64,000 nt of DNA from contig CP133958.1 in assembly GCA_036251205.1 (NCBI GenBank), positions 310,001-374,000 on the forward strand. Reading direction: 5' to 3'. The translations under genes and the position numbers were made by a program. This document shows positions 1 through 10,350 of the stretch, piece after piece. A model generated the notes under the pieces. That model was given only the letters and a program-made list of their open reading frames with translations. It did not search any database and was not told the origin of the DNA. Positions within the stretch are counted from its first letter, which is position 1. Every line of letters begins with the position of its first letter. Origin of the DNA: Orbaceae bacterium BiB. GTDB lineage: Bacteria; Pseudomonadota; Gammaproteobacteria; Enterobacterales; Orbaceae.

Positions 1-851
1 CGCTGTTCTTCAAGACTTGTAATTGAAATATCAACAACATTAATATCTTTAAAGCCACATTTAGCCAGCCAATTCATCATAGTCGGTACGGACGGAATAA
101 AATAAACATTACGCATTTGTGCGTATCGCTCGCCGGGTACTAATACTTGGTGGATATCACCTTCAATGACTAAGGTTTCTAAAATTAGTTTGCCACCAGA
201 GATAAGTTGATCTTTCAATTGGTAAAGATGATCTAATGGTGAGCGCCTGTGATATAAAACACCCATTGAAAAAACAGTGTCAAAGGCGTTTAATTTCGGC
301 ATGTCTTCTATACCGATAGGGATAAAATGAGCTCGTTGGTCATTACCTAGCAATTTACGAATGGCCTCAAACTGACATAAAAATAGCGGCATCGGATCGA
401 TACCCACTGCCAATTTTGCACCAGCCCCAATCATACGCCATAAGTGATAGCCACTATTACAACCGACATCTAATACAGTGTTGCCTTCTAAACTGCCGAG
501 ATGAGGAAGTAGCCTCTGCCATTTCCAGTCTGAGCGCCACTCTGCATCAAGCTCTATATCATAGAGGGAAAAAGGACCTTTACGCCATGGTGAAAAAGAC
601 ATTAATAAATGAGTAATACGTTTTAGTTCGCCTTCAGATAATGGGGTAAGCGTTTTAGCACTTATATTATGTAATAGATCGACAATATCTGGCTTTAGAT
701 TAGGAAGCAGGTCAATATTGTTCTGCCATTGATTAAAACGGCTATCGATATTCTGCTTTTGCCAGATTGCTAACTGAGCAGGTAAGATTTCTAGCCAAGG
801 AGCTAGCTTATTTTTTGCAATAATCTGATAAAAATTACCAAAATCAATCAT
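1..851 (-). CDS. cmoB: tRNA U34 carboxymethyltransferase CmoB (3' end cut by window)
   Basis: Partial gene: the start is inside the window and the C-terminus lies beyond base 1. I translated the reverse strand from the ATG at 849-851; 283 residues are visible, against about 323 in E. coli CmoB. A Rossmann SAM-binding motif ([14 protein letters not shown]) lies at about residues 127-140, and conserved family segments such as FSPWRKGPF and GVLYHRRSP are present. In the family, CmoB transfers a carboxymethyl group from carboxy-SAM to 5-hydroxyuridine at the tRNA wobble position, giving cmo5U. It starts 15 bp after the stop of cmoA on the same strand, so the two form a cmoA-cmoB operon that makes and then uses carboxy-SAM. 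A GGAAT stretch before the ATG is a weak ribosome site. Confidence 0.93.
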   Translation of the reverse strand, partial: MIDFGNFYQIIAKNKLAPWLEILPAQLAIWQKQNIDSRFNQWQNNIDLLPNLKPDIVDLLHNISAKTLTPLSEGELKRITHLLMSFSPWRKGPFSLYDIELDAEWRSDWKWQRLLPHLGSLEGNTVLDVGCNSGYHLWRMIGAGAKLAVGIDPMPLFLCQFEAIRKLLGNDQRAHFIPIGIEDMPKLNAFDTVFSMGVLYHRRSPLDHLYQLKDQLISGGKLILETLVIEGDIHQVLVPGERYAQMRNVYFIPSVPTMMNWLAKCGFKDINVVDISITSLEEQ

Positions 852-866
852 AGAAATTCCATTTAA

Positions 867-2867
<2,001 letters not shown>

Positions 2868-2920
2868 GAAAACTTACTAAGTAATAATTTTAAATATAAT
2901 TTAATTTTGGAAAATATATA

Positions 2921-4009
2921 GTGTCTTATCAATTAATTACAACGAATGAACAATTGCATCAATATTGTTCAACTATTACAAATGATATAGTCTGTTTTAC
3001 TCTGGATAGTGAATTTGTTAGAACAAAGACATTTTATCCTCAGCTTGGACTATTACAATTATTTGATGGTCATCAGGTTGTGCTAATAGATCCTTTAAAT
3101 ATTACCGATTGGTCGACATTGACATCTTGGTTAAATATGAATCAGATCGAAAAGTATTTTCATGCTTGCAGTGAAGATGTTGAGGTATTTTCACACCACT
3201 TTGGTTTTGTACCTTTACCTATTTTAGATAGTCAAATTTTAGCCTCTTTTTTGGATAATCCTTTAAGTGCAGGTTACGCAACATTAGTAAAAAAATATTT
3301 AGATATTGATTTAGATAAAAGTGAAACAAGAACAGATTGGCTACAGCGTCCATTAACAGATAAACAGTGTCAGTATGCTGCTAATGATGTATTTTATTTA
3401 TTGCCTTTAATGACTAAATTAAAATCATTAATAGCAGAAAAAGGTTGGTTAGATGCCGCCTATGAAGAGTGTAATAATGCTGTTAAGCGCCGTTGTACTG
3501 TTGTTGAACCTGAACATGCCTATTTGCATATTAAAAATGCTTGGCAGCTTCGAGCTAATCAATTAGCAATATTAAAAAACTTAGCAAGTTGGCGTTATAA
3601 TTATGCGAAATCACATGATATCGCCTTAAATTTTGTAGTTCATGAAGAGTGTTTATGGAAATTAGCGCGTTATCAACCTAAGTCTTTAGCTGAGTTATCA
3701 GCCTTAGGTTTAAAAGGTAAAGAGGTACGTCTGTTTGGTCAGCAATTGTTGTCGATTTTATCTAGACCAACTAATGATATTGAAACAATAAAACGTATTA
3801 TTGACTATCCTGATTATAAAAAATGGGCGACTATTATTAAAGAGTTAGCCGGTCAAATTTCGGAACAAACGGGGCTTAGTAAAGAACTATTAGTATCCAA
3901 AAGACATATTGAACAATTTGTTAAGTGGCGAAGTGGTGATTTTTTGATCAGTAAACCCGAATTATTATCAGGTTGGAGAGGGGAGTTATTTGAACCTTAT
4001 TTAAAATAA
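2921..4009 (+). CDS. rnd: ribonuclease D
   Basis: A 362-residue protein starting with GTG; E. coli RNase D is 375 residues. The DEDD exonuclease motifs are present: DSEF with the metal-binding Asp and Glu near residue 30, HACSEDVEVF near residue 80, and YAANDVFYLL (the Y-x3-D site) near 150. An HRDC-type helical region follows at about 205-290. RNase D is a 3'-5' exoribonuclease that trims tRNA precursors and other small structured RNAs in the cytoplasm. The GTG start is favoured because the sequence aligns with the family from its first residues (SYQLITTNEQL). Confidence 0.93.
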   Translation: MSYQLITTNEQLHQYCSTITNDIVCFTLDSEFVRTKTFYPQLGLLQLFDGHQVVLIDPLNITDWSTLTSWLNMNQIEKYFHACSEDVEVFSHHFGFVPLPILDSQILASFLDNPLSAGYATLVKKYLDIDLDKSETRTDWLQRPLTDKQCQYAANDVFYLLPLMTKLKSLIAEKGWLDAAYEECNNAVKRRCTVVEPEHAYLHIKNAWQLRANQLAILKNLASWRYNYAKSHDIALNFVVHEECLWKLARYQPKSLAELSALGLKGKEVRLFGQQLLSILSRPTNDIETIKRIIDYPDYKKWATIIKELAGQISEQTGLSKELLVSKRHIEQFVKWRSGDFLISKPELLSGWRGELFEPYLK

Positions 4010-4185
4010 GAATAAAATAGCGAAAAAAGTATAATAGATTATATAGTATTAGTCATAAAAATAGTTCACCAGTTGTTTATTAATTTAAGTTTTAATGATA
4101 TCGCATAGATAAGTTAACGCTTTATTTATAAATGTTATTATATTCACCATTGAAGTTTTAAGGTTCAATTTATATAAGTACACTA

Positions 4186-5760
4186 ATGACAAATAAAATA
4201 GTTGATTTAATTAAAGTAAAAGTGCTCAGTAAGATAGTTGTTACTATCTATTTATTAGTATTATGTAATCAAGCGCAGGGGTTTTCACTACAAAATGTCA
4301 TTGATCAAGCTAAGGAATTAAGCGAACAAGCGTATGTCCAACCTAAAAGTAATTTACCTGATGTTTTTAAAAAGCTCTCTTTTGCCGATTATCAGAAAAT
4401 CTACTTTAATCATGATAAAGCCTATTGGAATGACGATAAGCTACAATTTCGTTTAGAGTTCTATCATCAGGGAATGTATTTTAATACCCCGATAAAGATC
4501 AATGAAATTGTGCATAATAAAGTTAAAGAGATTGCTTATAGCCCAGATTATTTTGATACTAAAGCTATTGATCCAGATCAATCACAAGAGACCTCACTTG
4601 GCTTTGCTGGGTTTAAGGTACAATTTCCGATTAATGATTCTAAAAAGCGTGATGATGAAGTATTTTCAGCATTAGGTGCGAGCTATTTTAGGGTGATAGG
4701 TAAAGACCAAACTTATGGCTTATCTGCGAGAGCTTTAGCCATTGATACTGGACTGATGAGTGGCGAAGAGTTTCCTCATTTTACTGAGTATTGGATAGAG
4801 AAACCTAAACCAATGGAGAAACGTTTAGTTATTTATGCACTCTTAGACTCACCTAGTGTAACGGGTGCTTATAAAATCACTCTACAGCCTGATGTCGACA
4901 TGGTTGTCAATGTTGAGGGTAAAGTGTTTTTCCGTAAAGTAGTTTAAAAGCTTGGTTTAGCGCCATTAACAAGTATGTATTTATTTGGTAAAAATCAACC
5001 ATCAGAAATTGTTAATTACCGTCCAGAGCTACATGACTCAAATGGATTGTCTATCTTAAATGAAGATAATCAATGGACTTGGCGTCCACTGAATAATCCT
5101 AAAAAACTTTCGTTCTCTCTATTTGCCTTAAATAATCCAAAAGGTTTTGGTTTAATCCAACGAGATAGAAATTTTGATAACTACCAAGACTTAGATGATC
5201 ACTATGAATTACGACCTAGTGCTTGGATTGAACCTGAAAACGATTGGGGTAAAGGGCATGTTGAGTTAATTGAAATTCCAACTGCTGATGAGACTAATGA
5301 TAATATTGTCGCTTTCTGGGTTCCTGAGAAGCAGTATCAAAAGGGTGATGAATTAAGTTTTAAATATAAAATGACTTATACCCTGAATGAACAAAATCGT
5401 TATCCAAATAATGTGGCTAGAGTAAAAGACACAATTTACTCATTAGGTGATGAGAGACAAGTTAATTTAGTCCGAAAATTGGATGGTTCTTTATCATATG
5501 TTATCGATTTTGTAGGTAATAATTTAACGACATTACCTAAAAATAGTCCAATCAAGCCTTTCATTAGTCTGAGTGACAATGGAGAATTAGTGAGTAGTCG
5601 ATTAATATATAATCCAATTTATAAAGGTTGGCGAGTTATATTAAACTTCAAAGTAAAAGAGGCTGATAAGCCAACAGAACTTTATGTCAGTTTGGTGACT
5701 GATGATGAAAAAAATCAACAATTAACTGAAACATGGAATGCGCAGTATCCTGCGCACTAA
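4186..5760 (+). pseudogene. opgG: periplasmic glucan biosynthesis protein OpgG, interrupted by in-frame TAA
   Basis: Two reading frames in the same phase (4186-4947 and 4948-5760) together give a full-length OpgG of about 524 codons; E. coli OpgG is 511 residues. The only break is a TAA at 4945-4947, after the FFRKVV segment and before KLGLAPLTSMYLFG, inside a well-conserved stretch of the family. The first half has a signal peptide ending near residue 32 (NQAQG|FSL). OpgG is a periplasmic protein needed to build the branched osmoregulated periplasmic glucans whose backbone OpgH makes. Both halves keep strong conservation, so the mutation is recent, a sequencing error, or read through. The ATG at 4975 has no convincing ribosome site, and a second half made alone would lack a signal peptide. 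Confidence 0.9.
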
Positions 5761-5784
5761 ATAATTCATAAGAAGAGGCAGACC

Positions 5785-8040
5785 ATGTACAAGACATTGT
5801 TAGATAACACTGTTGTGCAGATGATTAATAATAAATGGCCAAATTTGCTTAACTGTGTTTCATTTAATAGTCAACGCAAACAGCTTGAATCGATGCCACC
5901 GATAACTCGGCAGGCAATTCGACCGCATAGTTGGTATAAAAATACCAACCCTGCGGAGAAGAAAAAACCTTTTGAGTTTGTTGCCTTTATTCGGCGGATT
6001 GTTTTGTTCATTTTAATTATTGGACAGACATTTATTGGCTCGACTTATTTAACTTCATTACTTCCTTATCAAGGTTGGTCTGAACTTAACTTTTGGCAGG
6101 ACTGGCAGATTAATCCTACACTTGCTATCGAAAATCTCACGCCTTACTTGTTACAAGTTGTAATAATTGGCCTATTTGCTATTTTATTTGCCTGGATCTC
6201 GATTGGCTTTTGGACTGCGATGATGGGAATCATCGTAACGGTATTTAAAGGTGATCGGTATAGCCTTAAAATCCCTAAAAACCCAGAAACTATAATCAAT
6301 AAAAAGCATCGTACAGCGTTGGTTATGCCAATTTGTAATGAGGATGTAGCTAGGGTTTTTGCTGGTTTAAAAGCAACTTGGCAATCATTAAAAGAGACTG
6401 GCCAGCTTGAACTTTGCGATTTTTATATTCTAAGCGACACTAATTCGGCAGATATTTATGCTAATGAATTAAATGCTTGGGCTGATTTAGTCGATGAAAT
6501 TAATTTACCTAATTCTATATTCTATCGACATAGAGAGCGTCGGGTAAAACGTAAAAGTGGTAATATTGATGACTTTTGTCGTCGTTTTGGCAATCAGTAT
6601 GAATATATGATTATTCTTGATGCAGATAGCGTTATGACTGGCGATTGTATTTTGAGTATGATTGCAATGATGGAGTCCGCGCCTAAAGCTGGAATTATTC
6701 AAGCGCCACCAAAAACAATTCGTATGCGAACATTATATGGACGTATCCAACAATTTGCTAATCAAACCTATAGTGATATTTTTTGTAGTGGCGTTCATTA
6801 TTGGCAGCTTAAAGAGGCCCAATACTGGGGACATAATGCGATTATTCGCTTAAAACCTTTTATGGAACATTGTATTTTAACGCCGTTTAAAAAAGGTAAG
6901 CAGCAAATACATATTATGTCACACGATCTGGTTGAAGCTTCACTGATGGGGCGAGCAGGTTGGCAAGTAATGATCGCGTATAATCTTAATGGTAGTTATG
7001 AAGAGGTACCTGCTAATATTATTGAAGATCTTAAACGTGATAATCGATGGTGTATTGGTAACTTAATTAATCTAAATGTTCTATTTAAACCGGGTATTAA
7101 GTTTATTCATCGCGTGATGTTTGCAACTAGTGCAATGGCCTATGTCTCCTCTTTATTATGGTTACTATTCTTACTATTTTCGACATTATTACTATTAATC
7201 TTTAATACTTATGAGCCTCAATATTTTCTACACCCTAATCAATTTTACCCCGTATGGCCAAAGTGGGATGAACAGCTCGCTATACAGCTCCTTTGTGCAA
7301 CATTCACACTGCTATTAATTCCAAAATTTATTAGTAGTATTATTGTCTTAATAAAGCAGGGACCTAAATCAGTAGGTGGTATTTTTTGCTTTACCTTATC
7401 TATTTTAATCGAAATTCTTTTTTCGATGACTCTTGCACCGATTAGAATGATTTTTCATAGTAAGTTTGTTATTAAAGCATTATTTGGTAGTAAGGTGCAG
7501 TGGCGGTCTCCAGCCCGTAGTGATGATGCATTAACATGGAAAGAGGCGAGCTATTTTTGTTGGCCTTTGACATCGCTGGGTATCATTTGGTTATATATTA
7601 TTTTAGCTTTAAATCCACAATTTACGACATGGTTTATTGCAATTTTAATACCGCTTATTATTTCTCCATTGGTGGTTAAATTTTCAAGTTTAACATCTGT
7701 TGGTATGTTCTTAAAACGAATGAAGTTATTTTTAACTAAAGAAGAGACGCATCCTAACCAAGCGATTATTAATACTGATATCAATTTAATCCAGACTGAA
7801 TCAAAAATAATTGAGGATGGTTTTATCGCTTCAGTTAAAGAAAATGAACTCAATCAGTTAGTTGCTTTATTGTCGACTCGTCGTCACTTAAATACCGATA
7901 AACAATTAGAGTATCGTAATATATTACTCAAACAGAGTCAAAATTGCTTATTAAGTGATCTATCTAATGATACAAGATTGAAATTGATGTCTGATCCAAG
8001 AGCCATGTTTGCGTTACATGAGCAACAGGAGAGTAAATAA
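5785..8040 (+). CDS. opgH: membrane glucosyltransferase OpgH
   Basis: A 751-residue multi-spanning membrane protein with a cytoplasmic family 2 glycosyltransferase domain; E. coli OpgH is about 847 residues, so the N-terminal region is shorter here. Visible catalytic features are LDADSVM (about 278-284), a GHNAIIR segment and the RDNRW QxxRW-type motif (about 418). Membrane segments lie at about 68-95, 115-150 and several between 445 and 650. The protein polymerises UDP-glucose into the linear glucan backbone and passes it across the inner membrane. It follows opgG by 24 bp with an AGAAGAGG ribosome site, so they are one operon. The TAA in opgG may reduce opgH expression through polarity. Confidence 0.93.
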   Translation: MYKTLLDNTVVQMINNKWPNLLNCVSFNSQRKQLESMPPITRQAIRPHSWYKNTNPAEKKKPFEFVAFIRRIVLFILIIGQTFIGSTYLTSLLPYQGWSELNFWQDWQINPTLAIENLTPYLLQVVIIGLFAILFAWISIGFWTAMMGIIVTVFKGDRYSLKIPKNPETIINKKHRTALVMPICNEDVARVFAGLKATWQSLKETGQLELCDFYILSDTNSADIYANELNAWADLVDEINLPNSIFYRHRERRVKRKSGNIDDFCRRFGNQYEYMIILDADSVMTGDCILSMIAMMESAPKAGIIQAPPKTIRMRTLYGRIQQFANQTYSDIFCSGVHYWQLKEAQYWGHNAIIRLKPFMEHCILTPFKKGKQQIHIMSHDLVEASLMGRAGWQVMIAYNLNGSYEEVPANIIEDLKRDNRWCIGNLINLNVLFKPGIKFIHRVMFATSAMAYVSSLLWLLFLLFSTLLLLIFNTYEPQYFLHPNQFYPVWPKWDEQLAIQLLCATFTLLLIPKFISSIIVLIKQGPKSVGGIFCFTLSILIEILFSMTLAPIRMIFHSKFVIKALFGSKVQWRSPARSDDALTWKEASYFCWPLTSLGIIWLYIILALNPQFTTWFIAILIPLIISPLVVKFSSLTSVGMFLKRMKLFLTKEETHPNQAIINTDINLIQTESKIIEDGFIASVKENELNQLVALLSTRRHLNTDKQLEYRNILLKQSQNCLLSDLSNDTRLKLMSDPRAMFALHEQQESK

Positions 8041-8098
8041 TAATATTAATATATTATCAATAAGATACATTTCTTTTTATCTTCATATTTATCAATGT

Positions 8099-8135
8099 AA
8101 AAATATCACATGTAATATTTACATGTGATATTTTT
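8099..8135. terminator. 17-bp perfect hairpin after opgH, before yjfI
   Basis: Arms 8099-8115 and 8119-8135 are perfectly complementary over 17 bp with a 3-nt loop, and the right arm ends in a T run, so it can end transcription in either direction. It ends opgH and sits about 55 bp before the yjfI start, next to TATGAT at 8140-8145, which could be a -10 box. The ACATGT cores could also make it a protein-binding operator. Confidence 0.7.
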
Positions 8136-8190
8136 ATGCTATGATATCGTCATATTCAGAATCTAACATGTAGAATTTAAGGATACGTCC

Positions 8191-8838
8191 ATGCAAAAAC
8201 CGACAGAGGCCAAAAGTTCTGCATTCTATCAGCAGCAATATCGACAGCGTTTACGAGAGCAAGGTCTTATAAAAAAAGAAGTGTGGATATTACCCGAACA
8301 CACAACAGAACTATTAGATATCGAAAAAAAACTTAGAATGCCAAGTATTACCAAAAATATTGACAGTAAGTATAACCATAAACCACAGGAAAATGATGAC
8401 ATGAAAAAACAACTAGTTTGGTCTGTACCTGAATTGTACCAGGAGTTAGCTAATTCTGAACTCTTTAAGCACAACTCTGCCAGTGTTGAGCTTATTGATG
8501 GTGTTGATTGTCTGCATATTGTCATGCATGAGTATGGTGATTTGCCTTTGTTTATGAGTGTTTCAAATCAGCAGATTATAGTTGAAGCACTATTATGGCC
8601 GGTTGATATTGTAAAAGATCAAGCTCAATTTAACCAAGAGATCCTCTATTCTCGTAAATTGTTTCCGTTATCAACTATTGCTATTGAGAAGGGTGGTGAT
8701 GGGAGTATCAATTATATTATGTATGGTGCGTTAAGCGCTTCATCTCTATTGAGTAGTATTATTTATGAATTAGAGATGTTAAGTGACAATGTGATAAAAG
8801 CTACAGAAGCGTATCAAGATTTTCTTAGCATCAGTTAA
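8191..8838 (+). CDS. yjfI: YjfI-like (DUF2170) protein with N-terminal extension
   Basis: A 215-residue protein. Residues from about 72 on match the small YjfI/DUF2170 family, including MHEYGDLPLFMSVS, VEALLWPV and SRKLFPLS. The first 50 residues (FYQQQYRQRLREQGLIKKEVWI) look like the short basic ribbon-helix-helix-type segment seen in small DNA-binding proteins, an extension the E. coli protein lacks. Function is not established. It heads a five-gene cluster with a PspA homologue, YqiJ, the flotillin YqiK and a giant AAA ATPase. An AAGGATA ribosome site precedes the ATG. The basic N-terminus makes autoregulation of the operon possible, which is an inference. Confidence 0.72.
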   Translation: MQKPTEAKSSAFYQQQYRQRLREQGLIKKEVWILPEHTTELLDIEKKLRMPSITKNIDSKYNHKPQENDDMKKQLVWSVPELYQELANSELFKHNSASVELIDGVDCLHIVMHEYGDLPLFMSVSNQQIIVEALLWPVDIVKDQAQFNQEILYSRKLFPLSTIAIEKGGDGSINYIMYGALSASSLLSSIIYELEMLSDNVIKATEAYQDFLSIS

Positions 8839-8872
8839 TTATTAATATCCAACAACATAAGGATAATAAATT

Positions 8873-9565
8873 ATGGCAATTTTTAATAAATTGGTAACAG
8901 CACTAAGAGGTGGTATTAATGATGCGGGCGAGGCCCTTATTGATACCCAAGCACTGCGTATTTTAGATCAAGAAATACGTGATGCAGATGTAGAATTAAA
9001 AGAGGGTAAAGAGTCATTAGCGAATATCATGGCTCAGCAAAAAATCGCTGAAAAAGCAGTAATTAAAACGAAGGCAAGTATCACAGAATACGAAGGATAT
9101 GCGGTAAAAGCGTTAGATAATAACAATGAAACTTTAGCTTTAGAAGTGGCTGAAAAAATTGCTGAATTAGAAAATGAACTCCTTACTCAAGAAAAGCAGT
9201 ATGCTAGTTTTTCTGATAGCGTGAATACGCTGAGACAGTCTATTTCTCAAGCAGAAGTTAATATCAAAAATTTAAAGCAACAAGTGGATATTGTTAAAGC
9301 CACTGAGAGTGTTCAAAAAGCACAAACGGCAGTGGCTCAGCGTTATGGTTCTTCAGGTGCAAAACTGCATACAGCATTGGACTCTTTAGAACGGATTAAG
9401 AAACGTCAAGAAAAGACAGCTGCAACTATTGAAGCTAAAAATGAATTAGCACAAGATAGTCATAATAGTGATTTGGATGCTAAATTACGAAAAGCGGGAA
9501 TAAAGTCAGATAAACAAGATGCTAATGCTATTTTGAATCGACTAAAATCGCAGAAAAAAATATAA
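8873..9565 (+). CDS. yjfJ: PspA/IM30 family protein (YjfJ)
   Basis: A 230-residue, almost entirely helical, charged protein with the long coiled-coil pattern of PspA/IM30/Vipp1 proteins. It has no signal peptide or membrane span, and an amphipathic N-terminal helix (MAIFNKLVTALRGGINDAGE). This family coats and stabilises stressed inner membranes as ESCRT-III-like filaments. It matches YjfJ of E. coli in length and in its YjfI neighbour. It sits 34 bp after yjfI with an AAGGATAAT ribosome site, inside the envelope operon. Confidence 0.85.
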   Translation: MAIFNKLVTALRGGINDAGEALIDTQALRILDQEIRDADVELKEGKESLANIMAQQKIAEKAVIKTKASITEYEGYAVKALDNNNETLALEVAEKIAELENELLTQEKQYASFSDSVNTLRQSISQAEVNIKNLKQQVDIVKATESVQKAQTAVAQRYGSSGAKLHTALDSLERIKKRQEKTAATIEAKNELAQDSHNSDLDAKLRKAGIKSDKQDANAILNRLKSQKKI

Positions 9566-9623
9566 AATTAGTTCATATTTTTAAGATTTGCTATAGTATT
9601 TATAAAAATGATAATAATAACTA

Positions 9624-9646
9624 GCAGCTTAAGTTAATTAAGCTGC
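9624..9646 (+). other. intra-operon hairpin before yqiJ
   Basis: GCAGCTTAA (9624-9632) pairs with TTAAGCTGC (9638-9646) around a 5-nt loop. No T run follows, so it is more likely an RNA-stability or attenuation element than a terminator. The yqiJ ribosome site (AAGGATATAAG) lies just downstream. Confidence 0.5.
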
Positions 9647-9664
9647 AAATAATAAGGATATAAG

Positions 9665-10348
9665 ATGGATCTTTTTTGGGGGATATTCTTCTCTTTTCCT
9701 GTAATTATATTTAGCACATTACTGACTTTATGTATTTTATATTGGCTTATTGCTGCATGTGGTATTTTAAGTATTGATTGTTTAGATATCAATTTAGATG
9801 CAGATATTGATGGCATTACCCCTGATTTGCCTAATAATAGTTTAGGTGGATTATTAATGAAATTTGGCTTTAATCAAGTACCAATGACATTAATTATTAC
9901 CTTGATTTCTTTACTTGGTTGGGCTATTTCTTACCTTTTCTGTCGTTATTTCTTAGTCTATCTTTATGATTTTTCTCTATTCTACTATATAGCTGGAACT
10001 ATTGCTTTTTTCGTAATCTTTATTGCCTCAACATTTTTAACTGCATGGTTGATTAGACCATTAAGACCATTTTTTAGTAAGTTGAATGGTGGTAACAATC
10101 ATCGAACATTATTAGGACAGGTTGTTGTAATTCGTTCTAGTATCGTTAATGAGGTTAAAGGTGAAGCTTATTATGAAGATGGTGGAGCGGGGTTAATCTT
10201 AAAAGTTATTGCTGATGAAAAGTATCAATTTAAGCGTGGTGACAAAGCGGTATTATTACGTTATGACAACGCTTCTAACCAATATGAAATTATTAGTATT
10301 GAAGAGTTTCATGGACACAAAAATCTAACATCTTTTGGAGAAAAATAA
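9665..10348 (+). CDS. yqiJ: YqiJ/NfeD-like OB-fold membrane protein
   Basis: A 227-residue protein with hydrophobic spans at about 5-32, 75-98 and 103-130, then a soluble C-terminal part (from about 150) of the NfeD OB-fold type (GQVVVIRSS, GDKAVLLRYD). NfeD-like proteins are the usual genetic partners of flotillins and are thought to help organise membrane microdomains. Its stop is 2 bp from the start of the flotillin gene yqiK, matching the yqiJ-yqiK pair of E. coli and implying translational coupling. Confidence 0.85.
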   Translation: MDLFWGIFFSFPVIIFSTLLTLCILYWLIAACGILSIDCLDINLDADIDGITPDLPNNSLGGLLMKFGFNQVPMTLIITLISLLGWAISYLFCRYFLVYLYDFSLFYYIAGTIAFFVIFIASTFLTAWLIRPLRPFFSKLNGGNNHRTLLGQVVVIRSSIVNEVKGEAYYEDGGAGLILKVIADEKYQFKRGDKAVLLRYDNASNQYEIISIEEFHGHKNLTSFGEK

Positions 10349-10350
10349 AT

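Noticed and set aside
416-616. Short plus-strand frame within the cmoB region
   Set aside because: It is antisense to clear CmoB coding sequence and has no similarity or ribosome site.
4975-5760. Second half of opgG as an independent gene
   Set aside because: It begins inside the conserved OpgG fold, lacks a signal peptide and a ribosome site, and joins in phase to the first half.
7551-7853. 100-residue minus-strand frame inside opgH
   Set aside because: Antisense shadow of the opgH C-terminal region without start signals.
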